DNA from: Acidimicrobiia bacterium
GTDB lineage: Bacteria > Actinomycetota > Acidimicrobiia > UBA2766
DNA length: 64,000 nucleotides
Assembly (NCBI GenBank): GCA_020850945.1
Contig: JADZDR010000035.1
Coordinates: 88,434-152,433 of the forward strand
Reading direction: 5' to 3'
Below the pieces are notes generated by a model that saw only the letters and a list, made by a program, of their open reading frames with translations, did not search any database and was not told the DNA's origin. Position numbers and translations under genes: made by a program. Positions 28,910 through 37,442 of this stretch are shown in pieces. Every line of letters begins with the position of its first letter. The first letter of the stretch is position 1.

Positions 28910-29823
28910 CCGAGCGCACCGGTGAGTCTCTTCCGAAGTTCACGCGGCCGTCGGGTGAAATGCGTGAGGCGGACACGAATCACACGGAACCCGGCTGTAC
29001 GCAGGTTCTCGTCCTTGAGCTGGTCGAACTGGCGTTGGTCCTCCAGATCGTGGATCCTGCTGTCGCATTCGAGGATCACGCGCTCCTGTCGCCAGACGAC
29101 GTCGCACTCGTACGTGCGTTGCGGCGTGACAACCCTCGCATTGAACTCCGGGCGGGGCAACGCCCACTCCTCCAGAGCGCGGGCAGCGAGGATCTCGAAG
29201 GGTGAGCGGGCATCGGGCGCGGAGGCGGGCCGAGTCGCGGCGATCTCGATCACCTCCTTGGGACCGCGTCGTCCGAACTTCTTGAGCTCGAGGGCCCGCT
29301 CGAGGAGTCGGTCGGCCGTAGCCGCGCCGCGTCGGATCGACTCGTCGATGAGCAGCGTCAAGTGGGTGTGGGTGCAGGTGGGGGCGGCGTCTATCAGGGC
29401 GCGCTCCACGGTGGTGGTTCTCATCCCCCGCAGGACGCAGACATCGCTCTCGGGGAAGTCCCGCGTGCGGTGGACGACGAAATCGCGGGGGAGCCGATAA
29501 CGCCGCGCGTGTTGCGTCACGACATGGGTTTGACTCGGAAAGGAAGTGAGACCCCGCAGCGCCAAGGCCGAGTGTTGGGCGAGAGCCCCGTCCGGTCTCA
29601 GCATGAGGGTTGCGGCGGTGCACTTGGCGAGGTCGGTCATGGGTTGGGTCGCGGAGACGAGGACACCGGGGTAGACCTCACGCCAGCGTCGGGTCGACAC
29701 CTGGGTGCGGATCGTACGTCGCGGAACACCGAGAAGCACGAGCTGCTCCACGAGGATGATGCCGTGCTGACGCAGGGCGAGACGCGTGACGTCCAAGGGC
29801 AACGCTGCCGGCGGTGATTGCAT
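28897..29823 (-). CDS. AbiEi-like winged-helix protein with C-terminal DUF559 nuclease-like domain
   Basis: 308 residues. Residues 10-55 (ALRQHGIILVEQLVLLGVPR, then RRWREVYPGVLVS) match the N-terminal wHTH of AbiEi-type antitoxins. The C-terminal 110 residues have the DUF559 pattern PEFNARV...YECDVVW...ERVILECDSRIHD...FRVIRVR, a Vsr/PD-(D/E)xK-like fold; the usual E-x-D-G...H is changed to ECDSRIHD. Such fusions are common and poorly characterised in actinobacteria. No AbiEii toxin partner is adjacent. A hairpin covers the RBS (see 29829). Palindrome copies flank the gene, and the 3' one supplies its stop, so its last residues LGT are palindrome-encoded. Nuclease activity is unproven. Confidence 0.8.
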   Translation of the reverse strand: MQSPPAALPLDVTRLALRQHGIILVEQLVLLGVPRRTIRTQVSTRRWREVYPGVLVSATQPMTDLAKCTAATLMLRPDGALAQHSALALRGLTSFPSQTHVVTQHARRYRLPRDFVVHRTRDFPESDVCVLRGMRTTTVERALIDAAPTCTHTHLTLLIDESIRRGAATADRLLERALELKKFGRRGPKEVIEIAATRPASAPDARSPFEILAARALEEWALPRPEFNARVVTPQRTYECDVVWRQERVILECDSRIHDLEDQRQFDQLKDENLRTAGFRVIRVRLTHFTRRPRELRKRLTGALGLGT

Positions 29824-29828
29824 GGGGT

Positions 29829-29857
29829 CCCCCAGAGGCAGTTGGAACTGCTGGGGG
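29829..29857 (-). promoter_or_regulatory. 5' hairpin overlapping the ribosome-binding site of the AbiEi/DUF559 gene
   Basis: Inverted repeat with arms CCCCCA/TGGGGG (29829-29834 and 29852-29857) and GCAGTT/AACTGC (29838-29843 and 29846-29851). On the minus-strand mRNA the Gly-rich Shine-Dalgarno (GGGGGA) 5 nt before the ATG at 29823 lies in the 3' arm, so folding would hide it. This suggests post-transcriptional restraint; it may instead be a DNA operator for the protein's own wHTH. Confidence 0.5.
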
Positions 29858-29924
29858 AAGTCGAAGTGACACGTACAGTAAGGGAATGCGAGAACGTTGG
29901 CAACCCATGCGCAGTCTGGACGCA

Positions 29925-29970
29925 GTCTGGGTACCTGAGCGGCGATATATCGCCGCTCAGGTACCCAGAC
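29925..29970. repeat. 46-bp perfect palindrome, copy 2
   Basis: Same core as the copy at 28866, with one more paired base on each side. Centre between 29947 and 29948. It sits upstream of the AbiEi/DUF559 gene and contains the stop codon (29957-29959) of the ArsR gene, encoding the same Leu-Gly-Thr-stop. A 10-bp direct repeat CGCAGTCTGG (29910-29919 and 29921-29930) abuts its outer edge. Confidence 0.92.
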
Positions 29971-30316
29971 GGGGGGGTTCGAGGGAGGATGCCACGTCGC
30001 TGAGGACGTCGCAGCAGACGGAGTAGTAGGCCCAGTTCCCCCGCTGCTGCCGGGTCAGGACACCGGCCTGGCTGAGCACCTTGAGGTGATGCGAGACGGT
30101 CGGCTGCGCCAGTCCGAGAGGTTCGACCAGGTCACACGCGCAGACCTCACCTGTGGGGGAGGAGTTGACGAGAGCCACGATCTGGAGCCGGGCGGGATCT
30201 GCGAGCGCCCGCAGAACGCCGGCCAGCTCCGCCGCCTGGCCACGCGTCAGCGGAGCCGAGAGCGGGTGACAGCAGGGGTGGGCTGGCGCGTCTCCGGTCT
30301 GAAGTCCTGTCGTCAT
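29957..30316 (-). CDS. ArsR/SmtB family transcriptional regulator
   Basis: 119 residues from ATG 30316. Winged helix: LTRGQAAELAGVLRALADPA, then EVCACDLVEPLGLAQ, the recognition helix PTVSHHLKVLSQAGV and the wing QQRGNWAYYSV. The Cys-x-Cys in EVCACDL matches the ELCVCDL metalloid site of ArsR; further Cys pairs (CCH near residue 15, CC near residue 98) could add ligands. It probably derepresses on As(III) or a similar ligand. It is divergent from the SDR gene. No arsenite pump is nearby, so its target may be itself or the SDR/AlaX pair. The C-terminal LGT-stop comes from the palindrome. Confidence 0.88.
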   Translation of the reverse strand: MTTGLQTGDAPAHPCCHPLSAPLTRGQAAELAGVLRALADPARLQIVALVNSSPTGEVCACDLVEPLGLAQPTVSHHLKVLSQAGVLTRQQRGNWAYYSVCCDVLSDVASSLEPPRLGT

Positions 30317-30361
30317 GACATTTCCCCGCGTGTGGTACTCCGAGGGCCCGACATAGATCTC

Positions 30362-30380
30362 CATCAATATACGCGTGATG
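30362..30380. promoter_or_regulatory. Putative ArsR operator
   Basis: Imperfect dyad CATCA-N9-TGATG lying 46 bp upstream of the arsR ATG and overlapping TATATT, a plausible -10 element on the minus strand. ArsR-type operators are commonly ATCAA/TTGAT-like dyads of this size. The 154-bp space between arsR and the divergent SDR gene is otherwise featureless. Inferred only. Confidence 0.4.
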
Positions 30381-30470
30381 CGCGGTGCGGGGGCGCCGCC
30401 GGTAGGGTGGGCCGCCGGCGGGGTGACGCGGGCGAACGGACGTGGCGGAACCAGTGACGGAGAAGCAGGG

Positions 30471-31397
30471 ATGACAGGAACGGACGGGATCGGGGTCGAC
30501 CTCACGGACCGGGTCGCCTTGGTCACGGGGGCGTCCCGCGGGCTCGGCGCGGCGACGGCCGTCCGACTCGCCCGCATGGGTGCCGACGTCGTCGTCACCT
30601 ACAAGAAGCAGGCGGAGGCGGCCGAGGAGGTCGCCGCTGCCGTGCGGGCGGCGGGGCGGCGCGCGTGGGTGTGGCAGGTCGACATGGCCGACTCCGCGTC
30701 GATCGACACCGCCTTCGACGAGTTCGCTGCCCACGGTGGCCCCGGTCCCCACCGCCTCGACATCCTCGTCGCGAACGCGGCGGCGACGAGCCTCAAACCA
30801 CTCATGGAGCAGAAGCCGCACAACATCGACATCACGTTCGCGATCACGGTCACCGGCTTCATCCGCAGCGTGCAGCGAGCCGTGCCACTCATGGAGAGAG
30901 GCGGCGGCGGCCGTGTGGTCGCGATCAGTGGCATCGACACGGTGCGCTGGGCGCCTGCGCACGGCCTGCTCGGGGCGGCGAAGGCGGCGATGGAACAGCT
31001 CGTGCGCTACTTCTCCGTCGAGCTCGCCGATCGCAACATCACGCTCGTGGGCGTGAACTTCGACGCGTTCTTCGGCGACGGGCTCAAGATCATGCTCGGC
31101 CCCTACTACGACTACCTGATGCAGGTGATGTCACGCCTCCCACCCCTGCTCCGGGCGCTCGAGCCCGAGGACGCGGCCGAGGTCGTCGCCCTGTGCTGCA
31201 CGGATGCGGCCCGGCTCCTGTGCGGGAACACGCTCATGGCCGACGGCGGGAACACCTTCGCCCAGTCCGGCAACCTCACGGCACTCCTCGGCGCCCTGCC
31301 CGAGGACGTCGTGCGTGATGTCCTCGGCCTCGATACCGACGGCGGGGAGTCCGGCCCCGACCGGGGAACGTCAGCGCCGTCGGTACCGGAGCTGTGA
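30471..31397 (+). CDS. Short-chain dehydrogenase/reductase, FabL-like, catalytic Tyr replaced
   Basis: 308 residues from ATG 30471. The NADP-binding motif ALVTGASRGLGAATA is at 17-30, LDILVANAAATSLKP covers the NAG region, and VVAISGIDTVRW carries the active-site Ser (Ser153). The helix HGLLGAAKAAMEQL lines up with FabL-type enoyl-ACP reductases, where Tyr precedes Lys by seven residues; here that Tyr is His164 with Lys171 retained, and the classical Y-x-x-x-K position is Leu167. Activity is therefore doubtful or altered. It overlaps alaX by 4 bp and is divergent from arsR. Confidence 0.85.
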   Translation: MTGTDGIGVDLTDRVALVTGASRGLGAATAVRLARMGADVVVTYKKQAEAAEEVAAAVRAAGRRAWVWQVDMADSASIDTAFDEFAAHGGPGPHRLDILVANAAATSLKPLMEQKPHNIDITFAITVTGFIRSVQRAVPLMERGGGGRVVAISGIDTVRWAPAHGLLGAAKAAMEQLVRYFSVELADRNITLVGVNFDAFFGDGLKIMLGPYYDYLMQVMSRLPPLLRALEPEDAAEVVALCCTDAARLLCGNTLMADGGNTFAQSGNLTALLGALPEDVVRDVLGLDTDGGESGPDRGTSAPSVPEL

Positions 31398-32119
31398 CCG
31401 CCGTGGGTGCCGTGGCGACCGAGCAGATCCACCTCCGGGATGCCTATGCGAGGGAGATGGATGCCGAGGTCGTCGATGTGAGTGGGGGAGCGATCGCCCT
31501 CGATCGCACCGTCTTCTACGCGACGGGCGGCGGGCAGCCGTGTGACCTCGGCGGGATCGACGGAGTCGCCGTGACCGACGTCCACAAGGACGGGGACGTC
31601 GTCTGGCACGAGCTCACCGACGCGTCCGGTTTCGTACACGGCCGCAAAGTCCACGGCTCGATCGACTGGGACCTCCGCCACGACCTCATGCGCACACACA
31701 CGGCGCTCCACATCCTCTGCGGGGTGATCTGGCACGAGTACGGCGTGCCTGTCACGGGAGGGAACATGAAGAGACTCGAGGCACGCATGGACTTCGAGTT
31801 CGATCCCCTGCCGCCCGGTTTCGCCGGACAGATCCAGGAGCGGGTGAACGAGGAGATCCGAGCCGACCGGCTCGTGCGGGTCGGCTTCCTGCCCCGGGCG
31901 GTGGCCCTCGAGGATGCCGACCTGATCCGCACGAAGGTGAACCTGATCCCGGAGTCGGTGCGCGAGATCCGTGTGGTCGACATCGTGGGGCTCGACCGCC
32001 AGGCCGACGGTGGTACGCACGTGCGCTCGACAGGAGAGGTCGGCTCGTTCGAGGTCACGAAGACGGAGTCGAAGGGGAAGGGCAACAAGCGCCTGCGGGT
32101 CGCGATCCGTGACCGATAG
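31394..32119 (+). CDS. Alanyl-tRNA editing protein AlaX-like
   Basis: 241 residues from GTG 31394 in a GTGA overlap with the SDR stop. Domain order matches AlaX-M: an N-terminal beta domain with FYATGGGQPCDLGG, then the editing site MRTHTALHIL giving His102 and His106 of HxxxH, and the second motif DRQADGGTHV. In characterised proteins the latter reads CxxxH; here Cys is Asp205 and His209 is kept, so the zinc site would be His2-Asp-His. Function: hydrolysis of mischarged Ser- or Gly-tRNA(Ala). It converges with the TIR gene, 9 bp between stops. Confidence 0.85.
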   Translation: MTAVGAVATEQIHLRDAYAREMDAEVVDVSGGAIALDRTVFYATGGGQPCDLGGIDGVAVTDVHKDGDVVWHELTDASGFVHGRKVHGSIDWDLRHDLMRTHTALHILCGVIWHEYGVPVTGGNMKRLEARMDFEFDPLPPGFAGQIQERVNEEIRADRLVRVGFLPRAVALEDADLIRTKVNLIPESVREIRVVDIVGLDRQADGGTHVRSTGEVGSFEVTKTESKGKGNKRLRVAIRDR

Positions 32120-32128
32120 GACAGGTGA

Positions 32129-33253
32129 TCACCGGTGGACGAAGATCGTGTCGGTCCAGCGGTCGACGGCGCTCCTGCCGTCACGCATCGTCAGGACATA
32201 GAGGAATCCCAGGCCGCACGCGAGCATGGGGACCACGAGGAGGAGCGTGCGGGCGACTGCACGCCAGAAGCCGAGCCGCCTCCCGTCGGCGCGGAGGACC
32301 CTGAGCTTGAAGGCGCGCATGAAGAGCGTGCTGCCGGCTGTCGAGGCAGGAAGGGCCCAATAGAGGAGGAGTAAGAGGAGGGCAGAGGGCGCACCCACCC
32401 CCCAACCTGTGGCAAAGGCGCGGTCGTAGTCACCCGTGCTCTTGCATACCTCGCTGGCCTCGGGACACTGGATCCAGAAGAGCCCCAGACCTACACCGGC
32501 CGAGAGCGCCACGACGAGCCAGAAGTCGAGCGCGAAGGCACCCATTCGAGACCCTGTGAGATCCGGTTGCCTCGGCTGCGGTGTGGGTGTGGGTGTGGGT
32601 GTGGGTGTGGGTGCCGGTTGGGGTGCCGGTTGGGGTTGGGGTGGGGGTGTCGCCTCGATCTCCGCGAGCAGCCTGTCGAGGTCGCTGTCGGGGTTGTTGT
32701 GGTCGATCACGAATGCGTGGCGGCGTGAGAGCGAGACGAGGTCGGGGGGGAGGAGGGAGGCGGGGGGCGGTTGTGCCCCGTCGATGAGGACGGGGATCGT
32801 CCGGATGTTGCGCTCGAGGGCGCGGGCGAGCTCGAGGCGGACGAAGTCGGCGGGGTCGTCGAGGCGCCGGTTCCCGTCGCGGTCACGCGCGTCGATCCAA
32901 CCGGTGCCGATCACGGCGAGCATGACCTGGGTGCGTTCGAGGTACTCGTCGATGGTGTCGGCGAAGTCGTATCCGGGCCGGATCGTGCCCATGTCGAAGA
33001 ACACCCGCTCGTTTCCGAACTCCTGCGTGAGACGATCACGGATGAGCTTGGCGGGCCAGCGGGTGTCGGCGTGCCTGTAGCTGATGAAGATGCAGTCGCG
33101 GCGAAACGCCTCGTGTGACGCCCCGGAGGAACGGGCTTGAACCGGGGCGGCTGCACCCGGTACGGGGGCCACGTGGCCGGTCCAGTTGTTCCCGTCCCAG
33201 TAGCGCAGGAGGGCCGGATCCGTGTCGTGGGCATACCAGCCTGGTTCGGTCAC
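32129..33253 (-). CDS. DUF2510-TIR-RDD fusion membrane protein
   Basis: 374 residues from GTG 33253 behind GGGAGAG. Residues 5-27 are a DUF2510 motif (GWYAHDTDPALLRYWDGNNW). Residues 52-190 form a bacterial TIR domain: DCIFISYRHADTRWPAKLI, VFFDMGTIRPG, MLAVIGTGWIDA and DFVRLELARALER with Glu141 at the usual catalytic position. A Pro/Thr/Gln linker (202-230) leads to an RDD domain with three to four membrane helices (MGAFALDFWLVVALSAGVGL onward). TIR domains often hydrolyse NAD+ or make cyclic ADP-ribose signals in defence; here it would be tethered on the cytoplasmic face. No effector partner is adjacent, so a defence role is inference. Confidence 0.85.
   Translation of the reverse strand: MTEPGWYAHDTDPALLRYWDGNNWTGHVAPVPGAAAPVQARSSGASHEAFRRDCIFISYRHADTRWPAKLIRDRLTQEFGNERVFFDMGTIRPGYDFADTIDEYLERTQVMLAVIGTGWIDARDRDGNRRLDDPADFVRLELARALERNIRTIPVLIDGAQPPPASLLPPDLVSLSRRHAFVIDHNNPDSDLDRLLAEIEATPPPQPQPAPQPAPTPTPTPTPTPQPRQPDLTGSRMGAFALDFWLVVALSAGVGLGLFWIQCPEASEVCKSTGDYDRAFATGWGVGAPSALLLLLLYWALPASTAGSTLFMRAFKLRVLRADGRRLGFWRAVARTLLLVVPMLACGLGFLYVLTMRDGRSAVDRWTDTIFVHR
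32581..32612. repeat. Hexanucleotide microsatellite (GTGGGT)n inside the TIR-RDD gene
   Basis: About five tandem 6-bp units encode the Thr-Pro repeats of the linker between the TIR and RDD domains; degenerate GGTTGGGGT units follow. The 6-bp unit keeps frame, so slippage would change linker length rather than switch the gene off. Confidence 0.8.
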
Positions 33254-33491
33254 GATCTCTCCCGGTGGCGCCTCGCAGTCCCCCGGTAGGACCGGCCTGA
33301 CCGAGTGGGAGGACCGATGCTACCCGGGGGCTCTCGACCCCGCCACGTGGAACACGAGGCGGTGCGACCAGGTGATTCACGCGGGGTGCACTAGGCGCCG
33401 TCGTGGTACACCCAGACGAGGTACCCAGCGTGGCGATGGTCTTCGACGCCCACAGGCCCGAAACGACGACTCGGGGACGTGGCGGTGTCCG

Positions 33492-34760
33492 TCACCTCTC
33501 CACGGCGCCGATGTCACATGCGCCGCCCGCGGGCCTCGGCCTGGCCACGTCACGCTGATCCCAACGCATGTCGCACGCTTGCGGGTTCCCCGGAACGACG
33601 TTCAGGAGTGGACTCCCCGCCAGGGGCATGCGCGTTTGCGTGCGACCGCCGTTCTCGGCGAGAGCGCCGACGAGCGGGTTGGCGACAACCCTGTCGGTCG
33701 GACCGCGGAAGCCACACGAGTTGTCGCCGGCGATGTTGTATCCGAGAGAGTTCGTCGGGTTGGTCAGGCGGCAGTCGGTGCCGCCGCCACGCCGCACACC
33801 GACGACGGAGGCGTATGACTCGAGCATCATGGCCGTGACGTTCGCACCGCGGGGCGCCGAGTTGTCGACAACCGTCGACCAGCGCAGGTGGGCGGTACGA
33901 GACGCCGAGATGGCACCGCCGGACACGGTTGCGCTGTTGCCCGAGATCGTCACGTTCTCCGTGGAGATCTCGCTGAACGAGAGGATGCCCCCTCCGCCGC
34001 CGTTCCGGGCCCGGTTGCCGCTGAGAGTCGACCCCGTGAGCCAAGCTCCGAGCACAGACACGATCCCCCCGCCCGATCCGGACGCCGTGTTGTCCGCGAC
34101 CGTCGACGCGATGACATTGATCTGGTCACCCGACCAGACACCGCCGGCGTTGAGAGCCGTGTTGGAGGTGATCCGTGACTCGACCAGCATCACTCCCTCC
34201 CGGGCGAAGACGCCCCCACCACTGCCGCCCGAGCTGTTGTTGCGGGCACCCGCGCCGTAGGCCATGAGCACGAACCCGGCCGGGGCGTAGACACCGCCTC
34301 CGTTCTGGAAATGGCCGGTTCGTCCGCCGGTGAGCGTCGTCCCGGTGAGCTGCACGTCACCGTCGAGCATGTGCAGGACGCGTTCACCGGGGCAGTTCTG
34401 GCGGATCATGTTGGACGTGCCGGCGATCGTCAGGAAAGACTCCTGGGTGTCCAGGTCACCCGACTCGTTTGCGTCCTCGGGTGCGTTCCCGCACATCGTG
34501 AGCTCGTAGGTGACCCCTGGTCGGAGCTCGATCGTCCCGATGTCGGGAACGAACTCGGCCCACAGGACGGCCTCTCTCAGGGTCAGGTCGGCGTCCCAGA
34601 AGTCGAGCGGTAGGTCTCTGGCCGTCGTGGGGTGGACGACACTGTCGTCGAGCAGGTCGTCCCCAACGTCGGCCCGAGCCTCGGGCCCGACTCCGACAAT
34701 GGAGACGAGGACGACGGCGAGCCCTATGAGGAAGGCGAGGGTGTGAGTGAGACGGCGCAT
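33492..34760 (-). CDS. Secreted right-handed beta-helix repeat protein
   Basis: 422 residues from ATG 34760, with GGGAGGAA 6 nt upstream. The signal peptide is MRRLTHTLAFLIGLAVVLVS, with cleavage near EARADV. The N-terminal DLTLREAVLWAEF resembles the CSLREA-type lead-in of polymorphic repeat proteins. The middle consists of pectate-lyase-like beta-helix turns with repeated GGG, SGNS and SxIxxNxA patterns (RITSNTALNAGGVW, TLSGNRARNGGGGGI, TISGNSATVSGGAI). The C-terminus ends in LAGSPLLNVVP and GACDIGAVER, typical of the choice-of-anchor/GxxDIGAxE family. It is probably cell-surface or secreted. It is divergent from the topoisomerase A gene (125 bp). Confidence 0.85.
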   Translation of the reverse strand: MRRLTHTLAFLIGLAVVLVSIVGVGPEARADVGDDLLDDSVVHPTTARDLPLDFWDADLTLREAVLWAEFVPDIGTIELRPGVTYELTMCGNAPEDANESGDLDTQESFLTIAGTSNMIRQNCPGERVLHMLDGDVQLTGTTLTGGRTGHFQNGGGVYAPAGFVLMAYGAGARNNSSGGSGGGVFAREGVMLVESRITSNTALNAGGVWSGDQINVIASTVADNTASGSGGGIVSVLGAWLTGSTLSGNRARNGGGGGILSFSEISTENVTISGNSATVSGGAISASRTAHLRWSTVVDNSAPRGANVTAMMLESYASVVGVRRGGGTDCRLTNPTNSLGYNIAGDNSCGFRGPTDRVVANPLVGALAENGGRTQTRMPLAGSPLLNVVPGNPQACDMRWDQRDVARPRPAGGACDIGAVER

Positions 34761-34885
34761 TTCGTTCCTCCCGGATTTGCGGACGCATTCACCGCAGTTT
34801 CCGAATGGCACCTTTCGCGCGCCTTTCACTTTCGGGCTGGAGTGATTGACCCGGGGGTGACGCAGGCGGGCTGTAGCGTGGCGGC

Positions 34886-37378
34886 ATGGCTGAACAGGGA
34901 AGACGACGCAACAGAGCGGCCGGGTCGAAGCGCCGTGCGAAGACCACGTCCGACACACCGTCACTCTTCGACGGCGAGTCGAACGGTGCTGGATCGGTCG
35001 CGGTGGAGGACAGGGAGTTCACCCGCGAGATGGAGACCGCGTACCTCGAGTACTCGATGTCGGTCATCGTCGCCCGTGCGCTGCCCGACGTCCGTGACGG
35101 CTTGAAGCCGGTGCAGCGGCGCATCCTCTGGGGGATGCAGACGAGTGGTGTGCGAGCGACAGGTCCGCACCGCAAGTGCGCGAAGGTCGTGGGTGAGGTG
35201 ATGGGCTCCTACCACCCCCACGGCGACAGCGCGATCTACGACGCCCTCGTGCGCATGGCGCAGCCGTTCAGCTACTACGTGCCCCTCGTCGACGGGCAGG
35301 GCAACTTCGGCTCGCCCGGGTTTCCGCCCGCCGCGATGCGCTACACGGAGTGTCGTATGACACCCACGGCGGAGCAGATGCTCGCCGACATCGGCGAGGA
35401 GACCGTCGACTTCGTCCCCAACTACGACGGCGAGACGACCGAACCCGCGGTCCTCCCCTCGGCGTTCCCGAACCTCCTCGTGAACGGGGCTGCCGGAATC
35501 GCCGTCGGCATGGCGACGAGCATCCCCACCCACAACCCGGTCGAGGTCCTCGATGCCGCCCTCATGGTCCTCGACTCACCGCAGGTGACCACGAAGCGCC
35601 TCCTGCGCAAGCTGAAGGGTCCCGACTTCACGACGGGGTGCGACATCATCGACGCAGGTGGCGAGCTCGGTATCGCCGCCGCGTACGAGACGGGAGCGGG
35701 CCGGGTCACAGTCCGGGCCTCTGTCGAGATCGAGGCCGGCGCCCGCGGCTCGCAGGTGATCACGTTCCGCAACCTGCCACCCGCCGTGTCCGTGTCACAG
35801 GTCGCCGAACAGATCGTGGACCAGGTGAAGAAGGGCAAGCTCGCCTCCCTCTCCAACGTCGTCGACGCGTCGGACAAGGAGGGTCAGCAGCTCCAGGTCC
35901 ACACGAAGAAGGGCCATTCGGCGCCTGCCGCGGTCGCCGAGCTCTTCCGCCTCACGCGGCTCGAGGACACGTTCGCGATCAACATGCGGGCCCTCGTCGA
36001 CGGCGTCCCCCGTGTCCTCTCCGTCGCGGAGATGCTCAGGGCCTTCTGCGACCACCGCATGGAGGTCGTGCTGCGCCGCAGCGTCTTCCGCAGGCAGAAG
36101 GCCGAGGCACGTCGCCACATCGTGCAAGCCCTCATGAAGGCGTTGGACCGCATCGACGAGGTCATCGCCGCCATCCGCAGGTCTGCCGATGCCGCCGCTG
36201 CCAAGGAGGCCCTCATCGACCTGCTCGACATCGATGCCGAGCAGGCACAGGCGATCATCGAGATGCAGTTGCGTCGCCTCACGGGCCTCGAGACGCAGGC
36301 CCTCGCCGACGAGCTCGAGGCACTGAACGCGGAGATCCGCACCCTGAAGGCGATCATCGACGACGAGGAGCGCCGCCGCGGTGTCGTGCGCAGCGAGATG
36401 CAGGAGGTGCGGGCCGCCTACGTGGGTCTGAAGCGCCGCAGCCGGATCGTGTCGGTCGACACTGCGGAGCTCGAGGCCGAAGCCGAGGAGGCAGAGGAGG
36501 GCCTCGCCGACCTCGAGGTACAGGTCAGGGTTCTACGGGGTGGGTACGTCGAGGTGACGCCGCCTGGTGATCGACGCAAGACATGGCGGGGCAGCGACCC
36601 GCACATGGCACCCGTGCTCGACCGCGTCGTCGCGATGTCGGATCGCATCGCCGTCGTCACGGAGGACGGGAGAGCGTGGGGGATCCCCCTCCTCGACGTG
36701 CCGGCGGGCAGACGCGTGGCCCTGCGGGACCTGAGCGACGCTCCCCGTGATGCCCGCATCGTGTTCGCCTTCCCCGCGTCGGTCACCGAGAGGTCGGGCG
36801 GGACGGGCCTCACCCGTACCCTCGCCCTTGTCACGTCCGACGGCAAGGCGAAACGCCTCGAGGCGGCCGATGCCGTGGCATCCACGCGTTCCGGCGTGCA
36901 GGTGATGCGTCTCGACGACGATGCGAGAGTGGTGGGTGCCGCTCTCGTCACAGACGCCGACGCGCTCGTTCTCGTGAGCTCTGACGGGCATGCCGTGCGT
37001 GTGACGGCGGGCGACCTCCCCGCCCAGGGGAGATCGGCCGGCGGCGTGCGGGCGCAGCGCCTCGCGGCGGAAGCGGTTGTCGTCGCGGCGGCGCTCGCCC
37101 CGGACGAGGCAGTCCTCGTGTGTGGCACCGCGGACGGCTGGGTCACGTCGGTCGATGTCGCCGAGATCCCCGTCCACGCCCGTGGCGCCAAAGGTGTGCT
37201 TGCGGCCCGGACGGACAAGGGTCGCGGTTCGGTGACGGGAGCTGCCGTCACCGAACGCAAGCAGCCGGTGTGGCTCGTCGACTCCGACCACAAGGTGCAC
37301 GGTGTCGAGGCGAAGGCGGCGAAACGCGGCGGGCAGGGCAGGCATGTGACCGGGTCAGTGGCCGACGTCTTCGCTTGA
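34886..37378 (+). CDS. parC: Type IIA DNA topoisomerase subunit A (GyrA/ParC-like)
   Basis: 830 residues. Breakage-reunion domain: [20 protein letters not shown] near residue 53, the QRDR region [19 protein letters not shown], and [11 protein letters not shown] carrying the catalytic Tyr. The coiled-coil gate contains [17 protein letters not shown] and an E-rich stretch. The C-terminal beta-pinwheel blades appear as repeated VRAQRL, VLAART and VQVMRL turns, but no canonical QRRGGKG GyrA box is present. This supports a decatenase of the ParC type. Its partner subunit is at 26864, 6 kb upstream, rather than adjacent. The symbol is provisional. Confidence 0.9.
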   Translation: MAEQGRRRNRAAGSKRRAKTTSDTPSLFDGESNGAGSVAVEDREFTREMETAYLEYSMSVIVARALPDVRDGLKPVQRRILWGMQTSGVRATGPHRKCAKVVGEVMGSYHPHGDSAIYDALVRMAQPFSYYVPLVDGQGNFGSPGFPPAAMRYTECRMTPTAEQMLADIGEETVDFVPNYDGETTEPAVLPSAFPNLLVNGAAGIAVGMATSIPTHNPVEVLDAALMVLDSPQVTTKRLLRKLKGPDFTTGCDIIDAGGELGIAAAYETGAGRVTVRASVEIEAGARGSQVITFRNLPPAVSVSQVAEQIVDQVKKGKLASLSNVVDASDKEGQQLQVHTKKGHSAPAAVAELFRLTRLEDTFAINMRALVDGVPRVLSVAEMLRAFCDHRMEVVLRRSVFRRQKAEARRHIVQALMKALDRIDEVIAAIRRSADAAAAKEALIDLLDIDAEQAQAIIEMQLRRLTGLETQALADELEALNAEIRTLKAIIDDEERRRGVVRSEMQEVRAAYVGLKRRSRIVSVDTAELEAEAEEAEEGLADLEVQVRVLRGGYVEVTPPGDRRKTWRGSDPHMAPVLDRVVAMSDRIAVVTEDGRAWGIPLLDVPAGRRVALRDLSDAPRDARIVFAFPASVTERSGGTGLTRTLALVTSDGKAKRLEAADAVASTRSGVQVMRLDDDARVVGAALVTDADALVLVSSDGHAVRVTAGDLPAQGRSAGGVRAQRLAAEAVVVAAALAPDEAVLVCGTADGWVTSVDVAEIPVHARGAKGVLAARTDKGRGSVTGAAVTERKQPVWLVDSDHKVHGVEAKAAKRGGQGRHVTGSVADVFA

Positions 37379-37442
37379 GTCCACGTGCCCAACAGTTTCC
37401 TGGTCCGAACGGTCGATATGGGTATGGCCCGAGGGGGTGGCT

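Noticed and set aside
32129..32640. Phase-variable on/off switch in the TIR gene
   Set aside because: The repeat unit is 6 bp, so slippage cannot shift the frame.
33405..33430. Possible fourth palindrome copy
   Set aside because: It has two arm-like pieces (GGTAC, ACCCAGACG) but lacks the central core and symmetry; at most a decayed fragment.
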